A stretch of 64,000 nucleotides of DNA from the NCBI GenBank assembly GCA_029721435.1, contig CM056580.1, forward strand, positions 72,441,367 to 72,505,366, read 5' to 3'. Numbering within the stretch: position 1 is the stretch's first letter; every line of letters begins with the position of its first letter. The notes beneath the pieces were generated by a model, which searched no databases, was not told where the DNA came from, and saw nothing but the letters and a program-made list of their open reading frames with translations. The DNA comes from Gymnothorax reevesii (lineage: Eukaryota; Chordata; Actinopteri; Anguilliformes; Muraenidae). Positions 54,686-64,000 of this stretch are shown piece by piece. A program made the position numbers and the translations under genes.

Positions 54686-55715
54686 CACTGCCCAACTAAA
54701 AAAAAAAAATGTCACACACCAACATTTCAATTGATTGCCTTTAGCTTTGATTACAGTATGCATTCGTCATGGCATTGTTTCGATAAGCTTATGCAGTGTC
54801 ACAACATTTTTTTCTTTTGAGTCGCACTAATTTTTTGCCAAGATCTTGTATTAACAATTGGTGAGTCAGGCCGTTTCGTCAAGTCTTATCGACTGGATCT
54901 CAAAGATTCTCAATGGGGTTAAGGCCTGGACTCTTCAGTAGCCAATACACGTAATGATGATGTCTCATGCTCCCTGAACCACTCTTTCGCAATATGAGCC
55001 CAATGAATCCTGACATTGTCATCTTGGAATATGCCCATGCCATCAAGGGAAGAAGAAATCCATTGATGGAAAAAGCTGATCATTCAGTATTTTTAGGGAA
55101 TAGAAGCCTTTATTTTCCAATTTGTCTCACAGATAAGTGGATTTCTTAAGGCTACACAGCTGTTTAAACCCACTCCTTTGAGATCCATTTGCATCGTGCC
55201 TGTGAGAATGCTCTTAATTTCACTTTTTAAGATAGCCTTGAATTCTACTATTAATTTTATCCCCATTTGATTTCACTAAACATTTAAGTGATTTCTAATC
55301 ACGATCATTCAAGATTTTTTGCCAACTACAAATCTGAGATGAAAAAAATGAGATGATGGTTCACTTCAAGCCTTCTGAGTTTTAAAGACGCATTGGACTG
55401 TTCTTAGCACAATTTTAGTGGTTTCAGCATTCTCCTGGGTTGTTTTCTCTACCTGATGTAGGCCAATAATTTAACCGTTCTGAAACAGATAACGTCTTTT
55501 CTGTGACCATTGAATCCATCTTCTGACATGGTTATTTCAGAAATAAGAAAGTCCTTGCTGTATCAGTTAGGGTTAAATTGCCAGCTGGTACACATTAATC
55601 ACTACAGTAGTTATCTCATGGCAGCCAACAAATACATCACAATTACTCCCAATTTAATGATAACTGCATGACAATCAAGCTCCTCTGAAAAGGATGTCTC
55701 TTGTTGAGTAAGTGC
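54686..55715 (-). mobile_element. Tc1-like copy, CACTGCCCAACT variant, decayed
   Basis: TA at 54684-54685 followed by CACTGCCCAACTAAAAAAAA and a text alignable with the start of the copy at 22636 (GCTTTGATTACAGTATGCAT). The right end is degraded (GAGTAAGTGCTA near 55705). The minus strand keeps only scattered transposase words, so it is the most diverged of the three copies. Confidence 0.65.
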
Positions 55716-57260
55716 TATAGCGACAGTGTTTTGAGAATGATATAACAGCGCTACAATATAAAATCCTGCAATACGCGTTTTGATTTATTGCGATCCTAAA
55801 ACTTTAGCCGAACATTAGTCGCCCAGGCTGTTCACAGCACTGTTGTCATCACTTCCCTTTGTGGAATCAAGAATGGCAGTGCTCATTGTAAATGCAGACA
55901 AAATTGGTTTTACATAGTAAATGACCATAGGAATCAATGAAAATTTAAGGACTGTTAGAGATTACGATAATCTAGCGAATAAGTATGCCTTTTCAATAAA
56001 TGAGTGGAGTATGCCTTTAGTAACTCTATTACAATTCTTACAATTACTTTTGTAATTTGTTTTGTATTCATCAGTTATTCATTTTTTGACTGTAACAAAT
56101 AGTTGTTACTGACATTTCAACATTCAACACTGTTTTTCTTGAACATGCCACTGCTACGCATTTACTACAAATGACCACACTTCTAATTGTAACACAATGG
56201 AATTGGTGAATTCAAAAAGGGCCCGAATCCATGTTGAAAATGTGTGGAGTTGGGCCCTTTTTGAATTCACTAATTCAATTGTCATAATGAAATTTTAATG
56301 TTCAGTTCTTTTCGTAAACATAGCACTGTTACGCATTTCACTAAAATGTAACCGAAGAGGTGTAGCATGCCAAGATCAGATGATCAAGGTAAATTTAAAT
56401 TATTAAATGAAAAAATTAAAAAAAAGAATTTGTTTACATTCAACAAAAAGTTTATTTACTGCACAAAAAGACTCCCCGACACTGGGTTTGTTTGCCCACA
56501 CCACCTGTGTGCTTGAAAATACCTGTGAAGTCTTAACAAAGCTAACCCTGACACTGAAAAAAATTGCATGGTATTCTCGACATGAGCAGGTAGGGTCGGG
56601 CGAAGCAATAAGCTGTTCAACGATTTAACGGAGAGAATATTTCACCTAAGAAAGTCACAATCATTACCTTTGGTAAAACATCATTAGTAGCCTAAATTAT
56701 CTTTATGAACAGAATTAGCCCACTAGTTCATCGCATCTTAGATTGCATGGCTCTTTAATTGCCAATGGATAATTATTGTAATTGGAAAACGTGTGAATAA
56801 AGGAAAATGGCCAAGAATTTTTGATTTGAATTGAATTCAATAAAGGATAATGGTCAAGAATATATAAGCACTGATGATTATTGTTAAGGGATTTTCTGTA
56901 CCAACCAAATTTTCTGTTGTAGCAACGCCACTGGAAGGAAAAGTAAACAAATCACGTAGTGATTTTGTCTTTTCTCGGGTTAAATTAAAAAAGACTTTTT
57001 TTTTGAGCACTATAATGCTCAAGTTAGTAAAAACTACAAATTTGAGCAATTAATTATGGAATCTCTTGAGAACAATATTCCTTTTTTAAATTGATTAGTT
57101 TCTATAATCAACATTTGTAATCTAGATCAGTCTGGACCTCAATCTGAATAAATAATAAAATTAGTTTCTCATCTAAATTGAATAAAAAAGATACCACAGT
57201 ATAAAACTGCTGGAATATAAGTCTAAGCAAGAGCTAGTGTGGATGTAAGCACTGAGTATA
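55716..57260. other. Intergenic with fold-back and direct repeats
   Basis: Holds the hairpin at 56196-56283 and a direct repeat around it (CACTGCTACGCATTTACTAC near 56149 and CACTGTTACGCATTTCACTA near 56324). The remainder is AT-rich. Confidence 0.4.
56196..56283. repeat. Hairpin, about 88 bp
   Basis: CAATGGAATTGGTGAATTCA followed by AAAAGGGCCC is mirrored at 56251-56283 with few mismatches. Confidence 0.75.
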
Positions 57261-57700
57261 TGAGTTGTGATCAAAAAGGTCAAGACCTATGTTCAATTAA
57301 TAATATATTAACTGTACATGCCGTATTGTTCAGTATTATATCCAGTCCTTTCTAGGTAATGTACCCTACCTGACACCCTCTTCTTCCAATGTTTCAGCCA
57401 TTTTTCCAGCATTGCTCAAAATCTTCACAAGTTACATGACTAAGTTATACTTTCACATTATTATACGTTGTATGGCAGAAATGCTATTATATCTTTCTCC
57501 TTCATCATTATTTTGATTCTGGGGGCCAGGAAAAAATCACACAGGGCAATTTTAGGAAATCCAAGGATTTGGTAGAACAAGGATGTTTCCTCCGGAAGAA
57601 AATAATGCTTGAACAGACAAGCCAATGTGTAGAGGTGCATTATCATACAGAAGGAAATGGAGACCATTCCCCTCACCAGTGGCGATTGCAACAAACTAAC
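57260..57700 (-). pseudogene. Mariner-type transposase remnant
   Basis: The minus frame 57461-57694 contains ALCDFFLAPRIKIMMKEKD, which resembles the CDFFLFPxLK block after the last catalytic Asp of mariner transposases (D-34-D). Downstream on the same strand, near 57360-57430, CEDFEQCWKNG-like text resembles the FxxWxxR C-terminal part. Frames are broken and terminal repeats were not found. Confidence 0.55.
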
Positions 57701-60700
57701 TCCCTCAATGTATAGCCTTAATACAATTCTTCATGCAAAACCTGATATATTCCTCTACTTTTCTGTCCTTTTTTATTACAGGAGGGAGAAGAGATACACC
57801 CATGTTGATGTGAAAAATACATTTCAACCAGGAGAGACTCAAATGAAATCAAGAAAGTATTTATTATCCTTTGAGCATAAAGGGGTAACATGCTTATAAT
57901 CAAAACAAGTCTTTGGCGCTTGGACTCTAAGACTCGAAGATCAGGGGCACTGCCCGGAGCAGCCACAGGAAATTCCTCGAAGAGTCCAGACACTGATGGC
58001 AGTGGTGGCTAAAGACTGGTGAAGCTGAAGTGGCGGAACGAGAGGTCAGATGAGTAGGGTGGCGTTGGGGCGGAGGAGGGTCAGCGAGCGGCAGCATGGG
58101 TGAACTAGGGCGGAGGAAATAACATATTTTAAAAAGACGGCAGCCGAATGATTGGCTAGCGACGCGAATGAGGTGTGCTGTGGTTGGATGGAAGCGATCA
58201 GCTGCTATGCCATATGACTGCTCATTGACAGCCCCGTATATTGTCTGTGGAGAATCACGAGTGAACATGCATGAACAAATGACGGGGTTGACGAGCTCGA
58301 AAGAGAGAGAGTCTGCCTGACTGAACTTTCGCTAAGCTTCATTTTAATCAGTGCTGATAGTATTTTGGTGACGTATTTCCATCACAAAATAGCTTATGAA
58401 GATAAAATGCTGAGTCTTTACACTTTCAGAAGATTTATAGTTCTCCAACCCTACAAAAAATTGGATGGTATAAATACTATTCCAAGCAGCCGGCCAATAA
58501 GCCAAAGTTTAATCAAGGATTAACTTAAATTTTCACATTTATTTTTATTTCCTGAGGAGGGCATTTAACGAGTTTGACAGACCTTTCACAGTGGAAGAAG
58601 CCATTCCAGGTGCAAGTTTTTGCCACAATTGGAAACAAAAAAAAATAAAAATAAATTAATTGGAAAATACTGAAGCTCTGCATTCTTCAGGTGTCAATAA
58701 TGAATGCAATAAAAAGAGGTAACACTGGCAAATGACAGCAATAAAATTCTGAGATCTGAGGTTATAACTGTTGGATGATTTATATCCGATGGACTGTATT
58801 GATGTAGCTTTCAGAGTCATTTTTGGAATTTGTTTTCTGATTGCAAGAAAGGTTTAGGATAGGCAGAGAAATTTCAGATACTGTTAATGTAACAGTGTAA
58901 TGTCAAACAGAATACAATACATGGGCGAGGAAGCTTAGCACCCCTAAAACTAGGAGTAAGAAATTCTGTTATTCTCAAATTTTTGTTTGTCTTTGACAAG
59001 CTTAAATAATGTCCAAAACATACCATAGTTTGTGGTTTAAAATGTATATGATAAGGACGAAAATGAAAACATCCCCGCCGAGAAAATGGTATCATCCTCT
59101 TCTCACTCCCTACTTCTCCTCTGTACCTGCATCGCTGCGCAGCCCGACTGGCGTCCAGCGCGACACACATGAGCTGATTGGCTGTTGAGACGGGTTATGT
59201 GCTTTAAGTTCTAAGACCAGCCTCTTGCGATTTGACATGCTGAATTTCTGGCGACTCCACCAGCCGGCTGGAGTCGAGCTGTGACGGGCCAGTTCACACT
59301 GCCGCAACTCCTCGCAGCGACGTTCTAAAACGGTCTCATCTCATTGCGAATCTTTGGTCTGAACTGGGCTTAATTTTATAAAGTGACCTAATCTTTGGAA
59401 TTTAGGCCCATCCACAATAGGTGTGGCCCACCCCTGAAATCTTGGCGCCGTGCCTGGTTCCAATTCCAATACCATATCGCCAGCGAGTACTGGAATCCAG
59501 GCACCACTTACCAGTTAGCTCCGTTAGCGCCATTAGCGTGGCTACAGTCGAACTGGAGCGGTCCATTTACCAAAGAGAAAGAGCAGCGCTACAAATAAAC
59601 GGCATACCTGTGTAGTGCATGCGTGTGTCTCTGTTGTTAAAGTTTACCGTAACAGACTCATTTTAACAATAGAGAGTCACGTAAACATGAAGTTGCGCAC
59701 GCCCTTTTCTGGTCCGTCATCATGGAAACATGAAGCCCACCAGTGGTGTAGCGTTTGGACCAGAGTGAAAACCAATGTGTGTTCAAGCTGAAAAGCAAAA
59801 CGAAATATCACTGTATACCACCAGTATGTGTGAAAACACTCATGTGGCTTTTTAAATGAATTGTTATTTATTCCAAGATATATATAAGTTATTTTTCAGT
59901 TGTGTCTGATGAACCAACTTGACAATAAAAGAAAGTTAAATGTTTTACTTTTGCCGTATTTATTCATGTTTTACGGAGGATTTAACCTGAACCAGGCTTT
60001 GGAACAATAATAATCACATTCATGCAGGCGTAAAAGCATGTAACACTGACACACACAACCAAGTAGGTTAGAGATGGCCATTTGTAAATACTTGACAGAA
60101 GATGACTTAATCATTTTAACATTTTGCATCAAGTGATGGCTTTGTGATTTGTGCGTCTTTCCAGTCAGTTTTCCCTCAAAATATGACGCTCTTCTCTCAT
60201 TAATGTCAGAACGATGAAATTTTTTTTTTCAATAAACATATTTTTTGTTTTTGTGTGAAAAAATGGTGGGTGGTGGCAGTGGGGCTCATTGGGTGCTCAG
60301 CACCCCTAAAGCTCTGACCCTAGAATCTCCCCGATACAATATATGTAGAAACTTTTTCACCATCACGTTTTTTTTAAATCAGTTTTCTCTGCAAGACAAG
60401 TGACAATATAAAAACAAATAGAAATATCCAGTCAGAACATCTCTGCAAAAATGCTAGTCTTATCACTTTTTTCACTTTATTGCAAGCTTTTAGAACAGTA
60501 ACTTTAATAACTGCAATCCAATAATGTCCTGTAAGTGCATTGAAATTTGTACTTGCTGAATAGTCAAGCAAATGGTGCAGTTTCTGCTGCGTCATAGGTG
60601 TTTGAACGCAGAATTGACCACTGACAGTGTTAGTATCCTCCATGATCAGTGCTACTTCTATTTCATTGAATTGTCTTATTTGCATTTGACTGTAGTAATA

Positions 60701-61925
60701 AGTAAGGTGCTTAAATGAGCTACCACTTATCACTTAAATACTGTTTTGATGCATTTCCAAGGCACTCAGGACTCAGTAGACCCTGAAGTGTTTTGTAAGC
60801 TACGGGGCTGTCTACTGTTTGAGAGGTAAGTTTTCAAAGAAAGTTCAAAAACGCATTGTTTATTCCATCCATGCTAATTTAGGTTAGCCCGCAGGTTAGT
60901 ATGAGTAATGGTCCAGACCAGCAATCTGGTGTGGAGGCTGGTGTACAATCCAGCAGGTATTTTATTGACAGCAATACGGTACAGACTGGGGACGGAACCC
61001 CTGATGATGATGTGGGTGCAGCACCCCAGATCTGATTGCACAGGAACGTAACAGGCAGGCTGAGCAGCCGCCCAGTGGCTTCTGGGATGCAGCCAGATGT
61101 GGTGCAAACTACGCCATCACTGAACTGTTCCAGAGGAGGAGGAAGTGGCTTGAGGGGAACTCTGTTCCAGTTCTGATGATCGTATTAGGATTGGGAGCTT
61201 TTTCCGAACAAACTGGACAAAGAGAACAAACTTGGAAGAACACGGTCTCAGTCCTGGACCCTGATTAAGACTGGAAGTCTGTTTTAATTAAAGAATATTG
61301 ATAAAGGTTTCAGAGAGATTACTGCTGCCACTAAAATACTGGTTACAAATGACGAAGATTAAGAAGCTTTACTAACACACATATGAGTTGGATTTCAGCA
61401 TAAACGTGCCTTTACAATCCAACAACAAGTGCTAGAGCACTTAAATAACTGTCACTAACTCATTAGAAAACGAGCGAGTAACAAGGACATGCACAAGACG
61501 TACACAAATTCGTACACAGCATATAGACATGTAGCTGACACGCAGCCGCTGAATTGTGAAGAAACACACGAGGAACTCACACAAGGGTTGGGACAATTAC
61601 AAAGCATCACTGTCATCACATATGTAGAATGTGGCTTGCCGTTGTCTTGCTGAAATAAACTGGGGCATCCCTGAAAAGACGTTGTCTTGAGGACATACGG
61701 TGTTCCAAAATATACTTATATGTATGTATATAATGCAGGTGCATACAGAGCGGTGAAACAGTGTTCACCCCCTTCCCAATTCCTTCTTTTTTTGTACAGT
61801 ATAATTGTTGCACTTAAATGTTTTTGATCAGTCAGTCAGAGAGCCTTCCCAGATCTGGGGTTTGGCTGCTATTCTCCTAGGTACATTGTATACAATTTAA
61901 GTAAAGAGTGGTAAAGCTTTCGTCT
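57701..61925. other. Long intergenic stretch, unclassified
   Basis: 57930-58260 and 59100-59640 are GC-richer blocks that look like non-autonomous repeats but lack boundaries I can prove. The phrase CAGCACCCCTAAA near 60298 echoes TAGCACCCCTAAAA near 58936. A 119-codon minus frame at 60374-60733 and an 113-codon minus frame at 57927-58268 have no domain I recognise. No exon is supported. Confidence 0.35.
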
Positions 61926-61929
61926 CTTT

Positions 61930-62150
61930 CATGCAGAACATTCACACACCATCCACACCTATAGGCAATTTAGAGTCTCCAATTAGCCTGACATGCGTTT
62001 CATGGAGTGAGGGAGGAAAACAAAGTCCCCAGAGGACACCTCCATGAACACGGAAAGGCAAACCCCACACAGAACGGCCTCAGGTTGATTTACAACTCAC
62101 AACCCTTTTGCTGCAAGGCAGTAGTGCTACCCAGTGTGCCGATGAGCCTC
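61930..62150 (-). repeat. Mermaid-like repeat, decayed minus copy
   Basis: CACACCTATAGGCAATTTAG then AGTCTCCAATTAGCCTGACA and later CCCAGAGGACACC correspond in order to the minus copy at 37612-37940, but the GGATGG end is missing. Confidence 0.6.
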
Positions 62151-62689
62151 CTTATCCAACCAAACCTGGTTTAATGTGAAAAATCAATTGGCCCCTTAGT
62201 TACTCTATCAACCAATTAAACAAATTTAATTGAGAATTGTATTGAGTTTTAGTAGAAACACCCAGGCATGATAACTGACAGCCCAGCTGAATCAAAATAT
62301 CACTGAAATATAATCTTTCTGGCAATGTGAAGTAGGCTAAATGCAGCACATGATGCCCCAATCAAAAGAAATTCAAGAACAGATGAGAAATAAAATCATT
62401 GATGTCTGTCCCTCTGGATGAGGGTTGCAAAGCCATTTCTGTGGCTCTGGGACTTATCCAAAAATGGTAAAGCAAAACAGCTGCGGCCCTTCCAAGGACT
62501 GTCCAGCAAACCAAAATTCACTTTAATTATTTATATTTTACTGGAGATCCTGAATTAAAGCCTTTTTTCATTTGCTTGTTGTATGCACAAGTTACCGTAC
62601 AGGCCAGAAAACAGTGCCATTTCTACGCGGGATTATCGGGAGAAATACACGAGAGTATCACGACGCAGTGTAAATGTACGAGTCACATA
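62151..62689. other. Intergenic, nothing recognised
   Basis: AT-rich with no repeat or domain seen. Confidence 0.4.
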
Positions 62690-64000
62690 CAGCGCCCTCC
62701 ATAATTATTGGCACCCCTGGTTAAGATGTGTAAAAAGCCTAAAAATAAATTCAGTTTTTATTGCATAAGCATACTCTCACACTGAAAATTGTAGAAAAAT
62801 TTAACCTTCAACTCAAGTGAATTTTAAGGTGAAAAAAAAAATCCCTGACTATGAAATAATTATTTTTCATAAAATCACCTGTTCCACAATTAATGGCACC
62901 CCCAACAATTCCAAAGAAATAAATTTAATTGAAGTATTTCTTTCATTTCTACAGTAGTTTACAAAGTTGATCAGAGTATCTAGGAACATTTAATTAGTAA
63001 TTCATCACTTCCTGTTTCCGTGGGGTATAAATATGATGTGACACAGAGGCCATTTCTCTTATCCACTCTTCAACATGGGAAAGACAAAGGAACACACCAT
63101 TCAAGTAAGGCAGATGTGCGTCGACCTTCACAAGTCAGGCAATGGCTACAAAAAAATAGCCACTCACCTGCACCTGCCCATATCTACTGTCAGAGGAACC
63201 ATTAAGAAGTTTAAAACAACTGGAACAGTGGTAAACAAGCCTGGACGAGGACGCAAGGTTATTTTGCCACCACGCACAGTGAGGAGCATGGTAAAAGAAA
63301 TAAAAAGTTCTCCAAAGCTCACTGTTAAAGAATTGCAACAAATGGTAGCATCTTGGGGTCACAAAGTCTCCAAAACAACCACCAGGCGTTATCTAGATGC
63401 GAACAAGCTGTTTGGGAGGCATGCACGGAAAAAACCTTTTCTCACTCACATTCATGAACGCAAACGTCTGGAGTTTGCTAAGCGGTAATGGGACTTCAAC
63501 AGGGACTGTGTGCTTTGGTCAGATGAGACCATGATAGAGCTTTTTGGCAACAAACACTCGAAGTGGGTCTGGCGGAACACAAAAGATGAGTATGCAGAAA
63601 AGCACCTCATGCCCACTGAAGTATGGGGGAGGATCCCTGATGCTGTGGCCCTGTTCCTCTTCCAGAGGCCCTGGGAACCTTGTTAGGGTGCATGGCATCA
63701 TGAACGCTTTGAAATACCAGGACATTTTAAATCAATATCTGGTGGCCTCTGCCCGAAAGCTGAAGATGGGTCGTCACTGGGTCTTTCAGAAAGATAATGA
63801 CCCTAAACATGCGGCCAAATCTACACAGAAATGGTTCATCAGACACCAAATCAAGCTCCCTCCATGGCCATCTCAGTCCCCAGACCTCAACCCCATTGAA
63901 AACCTGTGGAGTAAGCTGAAGAGGAGAGTGCAGAGGAGAGGACCCAGGTCGCTGGATGATTTAGAGAGACTGTGCAAAGAGGAATGGTCGAAGATCCCTC
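62690..64000 (+). mobile_element. Tc1-like transposon, cut by the window edge
   Basis: TA at 62688-62689, then CAGCGCCCTCCATAATTATT, the terminal repeat of a common fish Tc1 family. The transposase gene starts at 63075. The right terminal repeat lies beyond the window. Confidence 0.9.
63075..64000 (+). pseudogene. Tc1 transposase, one stop and one frameshift
   Basis: The first 137 codons (63075-63485) are intact and carry a paired helix-turn-helix DNA-binding region (KIATHLHLPISTVRGTIKKF, then the GRPR-like hook GRGRK). A TAA at 63486 interrupts just before the catalytic part; the same frame then reads VLWSDET with the first catalytic Asp at 63522. Near 63620 a one-base deletion moves the frame. 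In the new frame come YGGGSLMLW, QKDNDPKH (Asp at 63793), SPDLNPIENLW (Glu at 63898), giving D-34-E spacing. The gene runs off the right edge. Only two lesions are visible in 926 bases, so it is the best preserved Tc1 copy here. Confidence 0.92.

Overview
The window looks like a gene-poor, repeat-saturated stretch of a ray-finned (probably teleost) fish genome. The reasons are at least six Tc1/mariner families with fish-type ends, a Gmr1-type gypsy retrotransposon, an L2-clade LINE with an (ATT)n tail, a repeat ending in ATGGATGG of the kind spread through teleosts, a tRNA-derived SINE, and many hAT/MITE fold-backs. I found no convincing host protein-coding exon. The exact species cannot be read from the sequence.

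Layout. 1-6.5 kb: four Tc1-like remnants of different families, one split by a (CA)n-bearing insert. 6.5-7.9 kb: a G/T-rich unidentified repeat. 9.5-10.7 kb: an 1185-bp solo LTR with perfect 5-bp target duplication. 10.8-14.3 kb: fold-back MITEs, a Mermaid-like repeat, a 42-bp minisatellite and a 584-bp hAT MITE with an 8-bp duplication. 17.8-21.2 kb: a 3.4-kb hAT element with a perfect 8-bp duplication, a broken BED-like first exon and a second hAT MITE nested inside. 22.6-24.3 kb: a deleted Tc1 copy and an LTR-like block. 26.3-27.9 kb: a hAT element split by a tRNA-derived SINE.

30.8-37.2 kb is the highlight. A gypsy element carries one intact 1570-codon gag-pol frame in the order capsid, zinc knuckle, protease, integrase, RT, RNase H (the Gmr1 order). 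It has a tRNA-Pro-type primer binding site and a 3' LTR but no 5' LTR. A 392-bp copy of host DNA stands where the 5' LTR should be, and a near-identical copy (3 differences) follows the 3' LTR.

37-64 kb: more MITEs, two inverted solo LTRs of one family about 9 kb apart, a small inverted-repeat element with inward THAP-like and acidic reading frames, a 5'-truncated L2 LINE, an approximately 1.9-kb imperfect palindrome with a near-perfect central hairpin, a decayed gypsy integrase, a third copy of the CACTGCC Tc1 family, a mariner remnant, and a Tc1 copy (one stop, one frameshift) that runs off the right edge.

The genes do not form a cellular pathway. They are replication genes of separate selfish elements, most of them broken. 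The only intact long coding region is the Gmr1-like gag-pol.
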